Assembly (NCBI RefSeq): GCF_037645805.1
Contig: NZ_JBBEXE010000010.1
Span: 1-64,000, forward strand
Length of the DNA: 64,000 nt
From: Leptobacterium_A meishanense
Lineage (GTDB): Bacteria > Bacteroidota > Bacteroidia > Flavobacteriales > Flavobacteriaceae
Reading direction: 5' to 3'
The notes beneath the pieces are model-generated. The model searched no databases and was not told where the DNA came from. It saw only the letters and a program-made list of their open reading frames with translations. The translations under genes were made by a program, and so were the position numbers. Below are positions 43,918 through 52,921 of this stretch, piece by piece (the first letter of the stretch is position 1; the number at the start of each line of letters is the position of its first letter).

Positions 43918-44742
43918 TTACTGTAATTTTTCTATTGCTCGAATTTGGTCTGCAAAGAAACCACTTTTTTCCGGATATTTCAAACTTAAAATTTTATAAG
44001 CTTGTATTGCTTTTTTATATTTTTTTTGTTCCAGATATACTTTTGCCAATGTCTCTGTCATCAACTCATCCGGTATTATTTGATGTGTTTCAGCTAAATT
44101 TTTATTGGAAGTAGCTTCTTTATCGGGAACTATTTTAGGGTTGGTTTCTATAAATTTATCAATAAGTTCAAATTTTTTATTTTTTGGTGCAATCGGTTTT
44201 TTTTGTTCTTTTTTATTTCTTTGAATGAGCTTGGTTTCTGTAATTCTTAACCATTCAATAAAAGGATGTTTTTCATTTTTTTTAAAAGTTATAGGTTTTC
44301 CTACTTGTAAAGTTTCCTCTGGAGTTCTTGATTTTTCTTTAATAACTTCTTTTTTCTTAAAGAGATGAGGGTCTAGCACGGCATCAGCTTCCTTTTTAGT
44401 CCCTAAATATATCTTTTGAGCAGTTGTTTTTTCTTTTGAACCAGTTGTTTTTGACCGCTCTTTTAATTGATTTGTTTGGATGGTATTTGCTACTTCATGT
44501 TGAAGGAACTTTTCAGAAGTGATAAAATCAAACAATACGGTTCGGTCTGTGGTATGAGCAGCGGTATTTTTTAATGCTTCGTTATATTTATGACTGTTCT
44601 GATTTTTCAATGCTTTTAGATAAATGGACCTTGCAGCCTGGAAGAAAGGATAATCTTTAATGACATCTTCTAAGTAAGGAACATGCTCTTTTGTTACTTT
44701 TTCTGGATATTGAATTAAGGATGTAAAATCGTTTTTATCCAT
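43918..44742 (-). CDS. Unknown protein with C-terminal TPR-like repeat
   Basis: A 274-residue soluble protein without a clear signal peptide, very rich in Lys and Thr in its middle (residues about 85-200), which is probably disordered. The C-terminus (about 230-272) has a TPR-like unit, LAKVYLEQKKYKKAIQAYKILSLKYPEK. The N-terminus (YLEDVIKDYPFFQAARSIYLKALKNQNSHKYN) recalls flavobacterial proteins found next to lptE and secG. Probably a cytoplasmic scaffold; the function is unknown. Confidence 0.7.
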   Translation of the reverse strand: MDKNDFTSLIQYPEKVTKEHVPYLEDVIKDYPFFQAARSIYLKALKNQNSHKYNEALKNTAAHTTDRTVLFDFITSEKFLQHEVANTIQTNQLKERSKTTGSKEKTTAQKIYLGTKKEADAVLDPHLFKKKEVIKEKSRTPEETLQVGKPITFKKNEKHPFIEWLRITETKLIQRNKKEQKKPIAPKNKKFELIDKFIETNPKIVPDKEATSNKNLAETHQIIPDELMTETLAKVYLEQKKYKKAIQAYKILSLKYPEKSGFFADQIRAIEKLQ

Positions 44743-44760
44743 TATAAATCTATATAGTCT

Positions 44761-45264
44761 CTACCAATCGGCAAGAGAGGCATTAAAAATGTCTTGTGTT
44801 AAACGGTCAAAAATAGCTTCAAAAGCAGTTTGTTTTATGGTGTTTATCTGAGTTGCGGCAGGATAGTCAAAAAAGAATGAAAAGCGCCTTTCAAAATCTT
44901 TACCCTCCTCCAAATTGTTTATGTACCTTACATTTACGGCAATAGTAAGCCTGTTTTGGGCGGCTGTTTGATTGGCTGTGGCACTGTTGGGTGAAATCCG
45001 ATAGTCCACAATTTCTCCTTCATAAACAAGATTTCCATTGGCATTGACAAGATCTAAATTAGTCTGACTTAGAATAACGTCCTGTAATGCAAGTGTAAAA
45101 TCCCGATCTAATCCGGGTTCTATAACAGGAGCATTGTTTTGAAAAAAGTTAACTTGGAAGGTTTTTGCGTTCCCTGTGCTCCCCCCTGTAAAATTGTACA
45201 CACCACATCCATGGAAAATAAAAATAAAAAGTATAATGTACAAAAAATGCGTTGCTCGATTCAT
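44761..45264 (-). CDS. lptE: LPS assembly lipoprotein LptE
   Basis: LptE plugs and helps fold LptD in the outer membrane. The 167-residue lipoprotein (lipobox FHGC, Cys20) has the LptE/DUF4292-like profile CGVYNFTGGS...AKTFQVNFFQNNAPVIEPGLDRDFTLALQDVILSQTNLDLV and NLVYEGEIVDYRISPNSATANQTAAQNRLTI, typical of Bacteroidota LptE. It lies 21 bases after the sigma-54-type activator gene and 18 bases before the TPR-like gene. Confidence 0.88.
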   Translation of the reverse strand: MNRATHFLYIILFIFIFHGCGVYNFTGGSTGNAKTFQVNFFQNNAPVIEPGLDRDFTLALQDVILSQTNLDLVNANGNLVYEGEIVDYRISPNSATANQTAAQNRLTIAVNVRYINNLEEGKDFERRFSFFFDYPAATQINTIKQTAFEAIFDRLTQDIFNASLADW

Positions 45265-45285
45265 ACGGTAAATATATTCAACAAA

Positions 45286-46545
45286 TTACAAATCATACTG
45301 TTTTATTTTTCTGTAAAGTGTTCTTTCGGAAATACCTAGTTCGGAAGCAGCTGCTTTTCGCTTGCCTCTATTGCGTTCCAATGCTTTTTTAATGAGTTCT
45401 ATTTCTTTTTCTTGTAAAGAAAGGGTTTCTTCTTCCTCAATTTCTTCAGCAAAGTGATATTTATCTTCTCTAGAGGCAACAGGGTCTTCTGTTTTTTCAG
45501 GGATGTGAACAACTTCTACAGGGTCTTCTGCATTTTCATACGGAATGGTTTCTTCATCATTTCCATAGATTTTTTGAATGAGGCTTTGATTGTCTTCTTG
45601 TACCTTTTTGTTATCGCCAGTTTGCATGAGCTGCATCGTAAGCTTTTTCAGGTCGTTCAAATCACTTTTCATATCAAACAACACTTTGTACAAAATTTCA
45701 CGTTCATTGCTAAAATCACTTTCAGATTTTCCATTACTTATTATGGCAGGCAAATTGCTTTGTGTTCCTGGAAGGTAACTGGCTAAGGTATTTGCACTAA
45801 TGGTTCTCTTTTCTTCCAATACAGAAATTTGTTCTGCTACATTTCGAAGTTGCCGTATATTTCCGCTCCATCGATATTTCAATAATGAAGCTACAGCATC
45901 TTCTTCTAACCGTATGGAAGGCATTTTATATTTTTGGGCAAAATCAGCTGCAAACTTTCTGAACAATAGATGGATGTCTTCTTTTCGTTCGCGCAATGGT
46001 GGTAACAAAATTTCAACAGTACTCAACCGATAGTACAAATCTTCTCTGAATTTTCCTTTTTTAATGGCTTCAAACATATTGATGTTGGTGGCAGCTACAA
46101 TTCGTACATTGGTTTTTTGCACTTTTGACGAACCTACTTTGATGAACTCACCATTTTCGAGTACACGTAATAACCTTACTTGTGTGGTTAGGGGGAGTTC
46201 ACCTACTTCATCTAGAAAAATGGTCCCTCCGTCAGCTTCTTCAAAATAACCACTCCTAGTTCCCGTAGCTCCGGTAAAAGACCCTTTTTCATGCCCAAAC
46301 AATTCACTATCGATGGTCCCTTCAGGAATAGCTCCACAGTTCACAGCGATGTATTTACCATGTTTACGGTGTGAGAGCGAATGAATTATTTTTGGAATGC
46401 TCTCTTTACCAACACCACTTTCTCCGGTAACCAATACGGAGATGTCAGTGGGGGCTACTTGAATGGCTTTTTCAATAGCTCTATTGAGTTTAATGTTGTT
46501 TCCAATAATTCCGAAACGTTGTTTTATAGCTTGAACAGATTCCAT
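45286..46545 (-). CDS. Sigma-54-type transcriptional activator without receiver domain
   Basis: A 419-residue AAA+ activator of RNA polymerase-sigma-54. It has Walker A GESGVGKE (residues 41-48), the sigma-54 contact loop as GSFTGA (88-93), Walker B GGTIFLDEVGE, the arginine-finger region LYYRLS, and a C-terminal Fis-type helix-turn-helix (RGKRKAAASELGISERTLYRKI). There is no N-terminal receiver, PAS or GAF sensor: the AAA+ domain begins almost at once. An acidic linker (about 300-375) precedes the DNA-binding domain. It lies 68 bases after miaB and just before lptE, a common flavobacterial order. Its signal and targets are unknown. Confidence 0.93.
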   Translation of the reverse strand: MESVQAIKQRFGIIGNNIKLNRAIEKAIQVAPTDISVLVTGESGVGKESIPKIIHSLSHRKHGKYIAVNCGAIPEGTIDSELFGHEKGSFTGATGTRSGYFEEADGGTIFLDEVGELPLTTQVRLLRVLENGEFIKVGSSKVQKTNVRIVAATNINMFEAIKKGKFREDLYYRLSTVEILLPPLRERKEDIHLLFRKFAADFAQKYKMPSIRLEEDAVASLLKYRWSGNIRQLRNVAEQISVLEEKRTISANTLASYLPGTQSNLPAIISNGKSESDFSNEREILYKVLFDMKSDLNDLKKLTMQLMQTGDNKKVQEDNQSLIQKIYGNDEETIPYENAEDPVEVVHIPEKTEDPVASREDKYHFAEEIEEEETLSLQEKEIELIKKALERNRGKRKAAASELGISERTLYRKIKQYDL

Positions 46546-46613
46546 GTTTTATAAAGTCAATATTCTTATGTTATCTCAACCGAAGGGAGTGATTGGTCTA
46601 TTCGTAATGATTT

Positions 46614-48059
46614 TTAATTATTGTCTGAATACCCAACAGCCTCACCGATAAGGGTTGCTGAAGTGCATTCATTTATTTTTACATTGACAAAATCACCGAT
46701 TTTATAATTTCCTTTCGGAAAAACAACAACAGTATTTTGTGTATTTCTTCCCATCCAGTGGGCTTCCGATTTTTTGGAAACCCCTTCAATCAGTACTTCT
46801 TCCGTGTTACCCAAATGTTGCTGCGTGCGGTACAATCCGTGTTTTTGCTGTAGGTTGATGATTTCTGAAAGCCTTTGTTTTTTTACATCTTCCGGAACAT
46901 CATCCTCCATTTTTCGGGCAGCAAGCGTGCCAGGCCGCTCAGAATAAGCAAACATAAATCCGAAATCATATTTAACATACTCCATTAAAGAGAGTGTATC
47001 CTGATGATCTTCTTCTGTTTCAGTAGGAAAGCCAGCAATCATATCTTGTGAGATGGCACATTCGGGAATAATCTCTCTGATGGTATCAATTAACTTGAAG
47101 TATTCCTCGCGGGTATGCAGGCGGTTCATCTTTTTTAAAATACGGTTGCTTCCGCTCTGAACCGGTAAATGAATGTATTTGCAAATGTTCCTATGAGCAG
47201 CCATCACATGCAATACATCTTCTGTCATATCTTGTGGGTTTGAGGTAGAAAACCGGATACGCATTTTTGGTTGTGCCGTGGCAACCATATCCAGAAGCAT
47301 AGTAAAATTAACCGCTGTCGCTTTCTGTATTTCCGAAGCGTTATCAAAATCTTTTTTTAATCCTCCGCCATACCATAAATAACTATCTACATTCTGACCC
47401 AATAGTGTTACTTCTTTATAACCTTTATCCCATAATTGGTTGACTTCATCTACAATAGATTCCGGATCTCGGCTACGTTCACGCCCTCTTGTAAAAGGTA
47501 CTACACAAAAAGTACACATATTGTCACAGCCTCGTGTTATGGAAACAAAGGCACTCACTCCATTACTGTTTAACCGAACGGGTGCAATATCGCCGTAAGT
47601 TTCATCTTTAGAAAGAATTACGTTTACTGCATTTCTTCCTTCATCAATTTCCTGAATAAGATTGGGCAAATCTTTATAGGCATCAGGACCTACCACCATG
47701 TCCACAATTTTTTCTTCTTCGAGAAACTTATTCTTCAAGCGTTCCGCCATACAACCCAAAACTCCTACTTTCATGTTCGGGTTAATCTTTTTTACAGCAT
47801 TAAATTTCTCTAGGCGTTTACGGACTGTTTGCTCTGCTTTATCTCTTATGGAACAAGTGTTCACCAGTACTAAATCAGCTTCTTCTAGTTGCTGTGTAGT
47901 GTTGAACCCTTCATTGGCTAATATGGAAGCAACAATTTCACTATCAGAAAAATTCATCTGGCAGCCGTAACTTTCAATATACAATTTACGTGTATTGACA
48001 GTCTTTTCAGGCATTACAAGACTTTCACCTTGTTTTCGTTCATCAATTACTTTTTCCAT
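46614..48059 (-). CDS. miaB: tRNA-2-methylthio-N6-dimethylallyladenosine synthase MiaB
   Basis: A radical-SAM methylthiotransferase modifying A37 of tRNAs that read UNN codons. The 481-residue protein has the N-terminal UPF0004 cysteines in ESYGCQMN, VNTCSIR and LGCMAE (auxiliary Fe-S cluster), the radical-SAM motif RGCDNMCTFCVVPF (CxxxCxxC), and a C-terminal TRAM domain. Length and cluster ligands are complete. It is transcribed from the promoter at 48077-48107 and leads the run ending at secG. Confidence 0.97.
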   Translation of the reverse strand: MEKVIDERKQGESLVMPEKTVNTRKLYIESYGCQMNFSDSEIVASILANEGFNTTQQLEEADLVLVNTCSIRDKAEQTVRKRLEKFNAVKKINPNMKVGVLGCMAERLKNKFLEEEKIVDMVVGPDAYKDLPNLIQEIDEGRNAVNVILSKDETYGDIAPVRLNSNGVSAFVSITRGCDNMCTFCVVPFTRGRERSRDPESIVDEVNQLWDKGYKEVTLLGQNVDSYLWYGGGLKKDFDNASEIQKATAVNFTMLLDMVATAQPKMRIRFSTSNPQDMTEDVLHVMAAHRNICKYIHLPVQSGSNRILKKMNRLHTREEYFKLIDTIREIIPECAISQDMIAGFPTETEEDHQDTLSLMEYVKYDFGFMFAYSERPGTLAARKMEDDVPEDVKKQRLSEIINLQQKHGLYRTQQHLGNTEEVLIEGVSKKSEAHWMGRNTQNTVVVFPKGNYKIGDFVNVKINECTSATLIGEAVGYSDNN

Positions 48060-48076
48060 CGCGCTTAAATGATGGA

Positions 48077-48107
48077 CAAAGATAAATTAATTTAATGAGG
48101 TGTCAAA
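48077..48107 (-). promoter_or_regulatory. Promoter of the miaB-secG run
   Basis: On the minus strand a -33 TTTG (48107-48104) is separated by 19 bases from a perfect -7 TATCTTTG (48084-48077), which lies 17 bases before the miaB ATG. This is the best match to the Bacteroidota primary-sigma promoter in the window. Confidence 0.65.
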
Positions 48108-48121
48108 GTGTCAGGTTTTTA

Positions 48122-48154
48122 TTTGTCAGAATAGTCTCAAATTTAGTTTCTTTG
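48122..48154 (+). promoter_or_regulatory. Candidate promoter of the LpxR-like gene
   Basis: TTTG (48122-48125), a spacing of 21 bases, and TTTCTTTG (48147-48154), one mismatch from TAnnTTTG. It lies 20 bases before ATG 48175 and is divergent from the miaB promoter. Confidence 0.35.
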
Positions 48155-48174
48155 AAAAATTATTTAAAAAGGAA

Positions 48175-49089
48175 ATGTTGCGCTATATATTAATTTTATT
48201 TCTGTTATTGTCATATGTGGCCTTTTCTCAGGAGGTGTTGTATAAAAACCAACTATCGTTTAGATCGGATAATGATTCTTATATATTTTCTGATCGTTAT
48301 TATTCTTTTGGAAGCCATATACGCTACAGCAGGAGGCTTTCTTCCGATTTTATTTTTAAAAACACAGAGCAGCATACACTTCAACTTAACCTTACTATCG
48401 GTCAAATGGCATATACGCCGGATAATTTTACAGAGACAGATACGAATTTATTTGATTATCCTTTTGCCGGTTGGATGTATCTTTCAGGGGAAGTTATGAA
48501 ATCAGATGAAAAACATCTTTTTGGACTGAATCTAGAGATTGGCGTAACAGGAGAAGAATCATTAGTGCGCCAAATACACCAATGGTATCATGATTTTATT
48601 AATATTGATCATCCTAGTTATGTAGCACAAATACCAGGAGAAGTAATGATGAATCTAAAGGGGAAATATGTTTATGATATGATCCTTACGGATGATCAGA
48701 GCCTATTTTTGAGTTTTGCTACAGAAGCGTCTTTAGGGACCAAAGATATTTTTCTAGAAGAAGGGGTTACCTTGTCATTCGGAAACCGAAGAAAATTAAA
48801 TAATACGGCATTGCAGAACATGATTAGTACCAGTGGGTCTGAAAACTTTGGGCACCTTACAATTGCGTACAGATATGTGGGCCATAATACGTTGATAGAA
48901 GGAAGTTTTTTAAATGATAATGCTCCCTTTACATTGGATGCAAAAAACAGTGTTGTAAGTGTGCGGATAGGAGCGAGTTTTAGAAAAAATAAGAATACAT
49001 TTAAAATACAATATAGTTATAATACAGAAGAAACATCTTTGTCTGAAAACCATCGTTTTTTGTCCTTATTATACGAATTGAGTTTCTAA
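48175..49089 (+). CDS. LpxR-like outer-membrane lipid A deacylase (DUF2219)
   Basis: A 304-residue outer-membrane protein from ATG 48175, which is preceded by AAAAAGGA and starts the signal peptide MLRYILILFLLLSYVAFSQ. An in-frame ATG at 48100 lies within the divergent promoter region and is rejected. The mature part shows LpxR hallmarks: SFRSDNDSYIFSDRYYSFGSHIRYSRR (the N-D-x-Y...Y-x-x-G pattern with catalytic Asn and Ca ligands), QHTLQLNLTIGQMAYTPDN and DYPFAGWMYLSGE. LpxR removes 3'-acyloxyacyl chains from lipid A. Activity here is inferred from the family. Confidence 0.82.
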   Translation: MLRYILILFLLLSYVAFSQEVLYKNQLSFRSDNDSYIFSDRYYSFGSHIRYSRRLSSDFIFKNTEQHTLQLNLTIGQMAYTPDNFTETDTNLFDYPFAGWMYLSGEVMKSDEKHLFGLNLEIGVTGEESLVRQIHQWYHDFINIDHPSYVAQIPGEVMMNLKGKYVYDMILTDDQSLFLSFATEASLGTKDIFLEEGVTLSFGNRRKLNNTALQNMISTSGSENFGHLTIAYRYVGHNTLIEGSFLNDNAPFTLDAKNSVVSVRIGASFRKNKNTFKIQYSYNTEETSLSENHRFLSLLYELSF

Positions 49090-49127
49090 AAACGCTGTCC
49101 TTACCATAAGGAATTAGTAAAATCTGT

Positions 49128-49135
49128 TACTTTTG
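49128..49135 (+). promoter_or_regulatory. Candidate -7 promoter element of topA
   Basis: TACTTTTG matches TAnnTTTG and lies 19 bases before ATG 49155. No -33 TTTG was found at the usual distance. Confidence 0.45.
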
Positions 49136-49154
49136 TACTTTCAAAAAAGTATGC

Positions 49155-51626
49155 ATGGCTAAGAATTTAGTAATTGTAGAGTCGCCTGCGAAGGCAAAAA
49201 CCATTGAAAAATTTCTAGGAAAGGATTACAAAGTAGTATCCAGTTTTGGTCATATTGCTGATCTTCCGTCCAAAGAAATGGGAGTAGATGTCACCAAAGG
49301 TTTTAAGCCAAAGTACATTGTTCCAAAAGACAAAAAAGAAATTGTTAAGAAGTTGAAGGAGCTGGCAAAAAAAGCAGAAACTATATGGCTTGCTAGTGAT
49401 GAGGATCGCGAAGGAGAGGCTATTGCATGGCACTTAGCAGAAGAGCTTAAATTGGATAAAGAAAAAACCAAGCGGATTGTTTTTAATTCAATTACTAAAA
49501 ATGCCATTTTAAAGGCAATAGAAAACCCTCGTCAAATAGACCATAATCTGGTAAATGCACAACAAGCTAGGAGGGTATTGGATAGATTGGTAGGCTATGA
49601 ACTATCTCCGGTGCTTTGGAAAAAAGTAAAAACAGGCTTATCAGCAGGAAGGGTGCAGTCAGTTTCTGTGCGGTTGATAGTAGAACGTGAACGGGAAATA
49701 CAAAGATTTGTCCCAGAGGCATCCTATAAAGTTGTTGTTGAGTTTAAAACTGATACAGGAAAAACGTTTTTAGCAAAACTCGGAAAATCCTTTGCTACAA
49801 AAGAAGCTGCTGAAGCATTTTTAGAAAAAAACAAAACAGCTATTTTTAAAGTAGCGTCATTAGACACTAAGCCTGCAAAGAAATATCCTTCGGCACCTTT
49901 TACTACCTCTACTTTACAACAAGAGGCTTCGCGGAAATTATACTTTTCTGTGGGTAAAACTATGAGCGTAGCGCAACGGCTGTATGAAGCAGGGTTGATT
50001 ACTTACATGCGAACAGATAGTGTAAACCTATCTAATGAGGCCATAGCAGCTGCTAAAAACGAAATAGAAAAGTCGTTTGGAAAAAAATATAGCAACTCAA
50101 GAAATTATACGGGAAAAACAAAAGGAGCACAAGAAGCCCATGAAGCGATTCGTCCTACAGACATATCAAAGCAAATAGTCAATGTAGAAAGGGATCAGGC
50201 TCGTTTATATGAATTAATATGGAAGCGTACCATTGCCTCTCAAATGAGTGCAGCTGAATTGGAGCGGACTAATGTTAAAATAGCAACAAGTACACATGAC
50301 GAAATGTTCACCGCTAATGGTGAAGTATTAAAATTTGACGGTTTTTTAAAAGTCTATATTGAAGGCACAGATGAGGAAAATGAAGAACAAGAAGGAATGC
50401 TACCTGAGTTAAAGGTTAATGAAGAAGTATATCCGAAGTACATTACTGCTACAGAACGTTTTACAAGACCCCCATATCGTTATACAGAAGCTTCACTGGT
50501 TAAAAAGCTAGAGGAACTAGGTATTGGCCGTCCGTCAACATATGCTCCTACAATTTCAACCATACAAAACAGAGGCTATGTACAAAAGGGGAGTATTGAA
50601 GGGCAGGAAAGAAGCTATACACAGCTGATGTTATCAGGAGATACTATAAAAGAACAAAAACTTACAGAACGTATAGGTTCAGACAAAGGAAAATTGGTGC
50701 CTACAGACATAGGGATGATTGTAAACGATTTTCTAGTAAATCATTTCTCAGGAATATTAGACTACCATTTCACAGCTAAAGTAGAAGAAGATTTTGATCA
50801 CATAGCTTCCGGAAAAGAAGATTGGACTTCAATGATGAAAGATTTCTATGGGGATTTTCACCCACAAGTAAAAGAAGTAGAAGAAACAGCAGAAAGAGAA
50901 AAAGGAGAGCGCATTTTAGGAGTTGACCCTGAAACGGGCCGGCAAGTGAGTGTCCGGCTAGGTCGCTTTGGTTCCATGGTACAGATTGGAACGGCAGATG
51001 AAGATGAAAAACCCAGATTTGCAAGCCTTCTTCCCGATCAGTCTATAGACACTATTACATTTGAAGAAGCATTGGACCTATTCAAGCTGCCACGATCGCT
51101 AGGCGAATATGAAGGTGAGGAATTAGCCGTAAATGTGGGCAGGTATGGGCCTTATATCCGATATGGTAAATCGTTTGTTTCCTTAGAAAAAGAAGACAGT
51201 CTTTTTGATGTTACATTGGAGAGAGCGATCGAATTGATTAAACAAAAACAGAAGGCAGATGCTCCTATAGCAACCTATAAAGGCTTAGGTGTAATAAAAG
51301 GGAAAGGTCGTTTCGGACCTTTTATTAAATGGAACAATATGTTCGTGAATGTAAGCAAGAAATATGATTTTGAAAATCTTTCTGCTGATGATATTGAGCA
51401 ACTTATAGAAGGAAAACTAAAAAAAGATGCTGAAAAAGTTATCCATAATTGGAGAGAAGAAGATATTCGTGTAGAAAAAGCAAGATGGGGACGTTCAACG
51501 ATTATTAAAGGAAGAACAAAAATAGAGCTCCCGAAAGAAGTGGATGCAACAAAATTGACGCTGGAAGAAGTAAAAGAGATTCTTAAAAAACAAACACCTG
51601 CTAAAAAATCAAAATCAAAAAAATAA
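49155..51626 (+). CDS. topA: DNA topoisomerase I
   Basis: Type IA topoisomerase that relaxes negative supercoils. The 823-residue protein has the Toprim domain (VIVESPAKAKTIEKFLG, with catalytic Glu9; SDEDREGEAIAWHLAEEL), the catalytic Tyr284 in LITYMRTDS, RPTSTYAP-like GRPSTYAPTIST, and C-terminal topoisomerase repeats such as GRFGPFIKWNN and GRYGPYIRYG. The C4 zinc-finger modules of E. coli TopA are absent; the C-terminus ends in a Lys-rich tail. The next gene starts three bases after its stop. Confidence 0.97.
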   Translation: MAKNLVIVESPAKAKTIEKFLGKDYKVVSSFGHIADLPSKEMGVDVTKGFKPKYIVPKDKKEIVKKLKELAKKAETIWLASDEDREGEAIAWHLAEELKLDKEKTKRIVFNSITKNAILKAIENPRQIDHNLVNAQQARRVLDRLVGYELSPVLWKKVKTGLSAGRVQSVSVRLIVEREREIQRFVPEASYKVVVEFKTDTGKTFLAKLGKSFATKEAAEAFLEKNKTAIFKVASLDTKPAKKYPSAPFTTSTLQQEASRKLYFSVGKTMSVAQRLYEAGLITYMRTDSVNLSNEAIAAAKNEIEKSFGKKYSNSRNYTGKTKGAQEAHEAIRPTDISKQIVNVERDQARLYELIWKRTIASQMSAAELERTNVKIATSTHDEMFTANGEVLKFDGFLKVYIEGTDEENEEQEGMLPELKVNEEVYPKYITATERFTRPPYRYTEASLVKKLEELGIGRPSTYAPTISTIQNRGYVQKGSIEGQERSYTQLMLSGDTIKEQKLTERIGSDKGKLVPTDIGMIVNDFLVNHFSGILDYHFTAKVEEDFDHIASGKEDWTSMMKDFYGDFHPQVKEVEETAEREKGERILGVDPETGRQVSVRLGRFGSMVQIGTADEDEKPRFASLLPDQSIDTITFEEALDLFKLPRSLGEYEGEELAVNVGRYGPYIRYGKSFVSLEKEDSLFDVTLERAIELIKQKQKADAPIATYKGLGVIKGKGRFGPFIKWNNMFVNVSKKYDFENLSADDIEQLIEGKLKKDAEKVIHNWREEDIRVEKARWGRSTIIKGRTKIELPKEVDATKLTLEEVKEILKKQTPAKKSKSKK

Positions 51627-51629
51627 TAA

Positions 51630-52787
51630 ATGAACGTTGATTTTCTCTCTCCGGTAGAAAAAGTGGTATTGGCCCACAATCAATTACTGCCTAAACAAGC
51701 GCTTGGAAGATCAATAAAAATTCACACTGAACAAGAAGGAATCCCTGATCTTTCAGGTATTCAAATTGCTTTGATAGGAATCAAAGAAACCCGAAAAGCA
51801 CATTTTCAACCTAACCAAAAAATCAGCTTTTCAAATATGCGAATAGCTTTGTATGAGCTATTCTATGGCAATTGGAATACTTCCATAGCGGACCTTGGTG
51901 ATATTGAAAGTGGTGATACTGTGGAAGATACTTACTACGCAGTCAGTACCGTTATGAGAGAACTGCTTCAAAAAAAAATCATCCCTGTTTTAATAGGAGG
52001 AGGGCATGACCTTACATATGCTACGTACAGGGCGTATGATAAATTAGGTCAAATGGTTAATTTGGTTTCCGTAGATAGCAAGTTTGACTTTGGAGGGACA
52101 GATGAGCTGATCTCTTCGGAATCATACATGAGTAAAATTATAGTAGAAAAACCTAACAACCTGTTCAATTTTTGTAATATAGGATATCAAACGTATTACA
52201 ATGCACAAGAAGAGATTGATTTAATAGATAAGCTTTTTTTTGATGCTTATCGATTAGGGCAAATCTCAGAAGATATTACCATTGTAGAGCCCTTATTGAG
52301 GGATGCAGATATTGTAAGTATAGATATGACTGCAGTGAAAAGCACTGAGCTATTGGGTAAAAACCATATATATCCAAACGGTTTCGACAGTAGGGAAATA
52401 TGTGCTATTGCCAGATATGCAGGGATCAGTGATAGCGTTTCATCATTTGGAATTTATGAAAACGAAAATACCCCACAATGCTCTCAGTTGACGGCACAAA
52501 TGATATGGTATTTCGTCGAAGGGGTAAATTACAGAAAAAATGATTATCCGTATACCTCCCATGAATCTTATGAAAAGTACATAGTGCCAATAGAAGAAGA
52601 GGAACTTTCTTTTTATAAAAGTGATATTTCCGGCCGTTGGTGGATAGAAGTACCATTAATTCCAGACTTAAATAATAAATTAAAAAGACATGCGTTATTA
52701 CCTTGCACCCACCAAGATTATTTAGATGCGTGTAATCAGATAATCCCTGAAAGATGGTGGAGAGCTTATAAAAAAACAATTGTATAA
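51630..52787 (+). CDS. Arginase/formimidoylglutamase-fold protein with altered metal site
   Basis: A 385-residue protein of the ureohydrolase fold. Motif 1 is intact (IGGGHDLTY, His126). Motif 2, normally DAHxD, reads DSKFD (Asp149, Lys151, Asp153), and motif 3, normally DxDxxDP, reads DMTAVK (Asp232, Thr234). So four of the six usual Mn ligands remain and two (a His and an Asp) are replaced. It may be a catalytically dead or altered member even though family searches would probably name it formimidoylglutamase. It also has a C-terminal extension (about 330-385, ending PERWWRAYKKTIV). It lies between topA (three-base gap) and gldK. Confidence 0.8.
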   Translation: MNVDFLSPVEKVVLAHNQLLPKQALGRSIKIHTEQEGIPDLSGIQIALIGIKETRKAHFQPNQKISFSNMRIALYELFYGNWNTSIADLGDIESGDTVEDTYYAVSTVMRELLQKKIIPVLIGGGHDLTYATYRAYDKLGQMVNLVSVDSKFDFGGTDELISSESYMSKIIVEKPNNLFNFCNIGYQTYYNAQEEIDLIDKLFFDAYRLGQISEDITIVEPLLRDADIVSIDMTAVKSTELLGKNHIYPNGFDSREICAIARYAGISDSVSSFGIYENENTPQCSQLTAQMIWYFVEGVNYRKNDYPYTSHESYEKYIVPIEEEELSFYKSDISGRWWIEVPLIPDLNNKLKRHALLPCTHQDYLDACNQIIPERWWRAYKKTIV

Positions 52788-52921
52788 AGATGAATTCGGT
52801 CAAAAAACATTTAAGTATCGATGAAATGAACATATTTTTGGAAAAATTGTTTATTTCAAAATATTTAAATAGGTTTACGGTCTTGAATCTTGAAATTAAA
52901 CTTAACCAGTAACCAGTATTT

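Noticed and set aside
46575..46600. Possible third copy of the REP-like repeat between miaB and the activator (TATCTCAACCGAAGGGAGTG)
   Set aside because: Only short pieces resemble the other two copies and the outer blocks do not align well; too weak to call.
52790..52912. A 40-codon open frame (MNSVKKHLSIDEMNIFLEKL...) filling the gap before gldK
   Set aside because: No family resemblance, no clear ribosome site, and an open frame of this length is not surprising by chance. Kept as a possibility only; ribosome profiling would decide.
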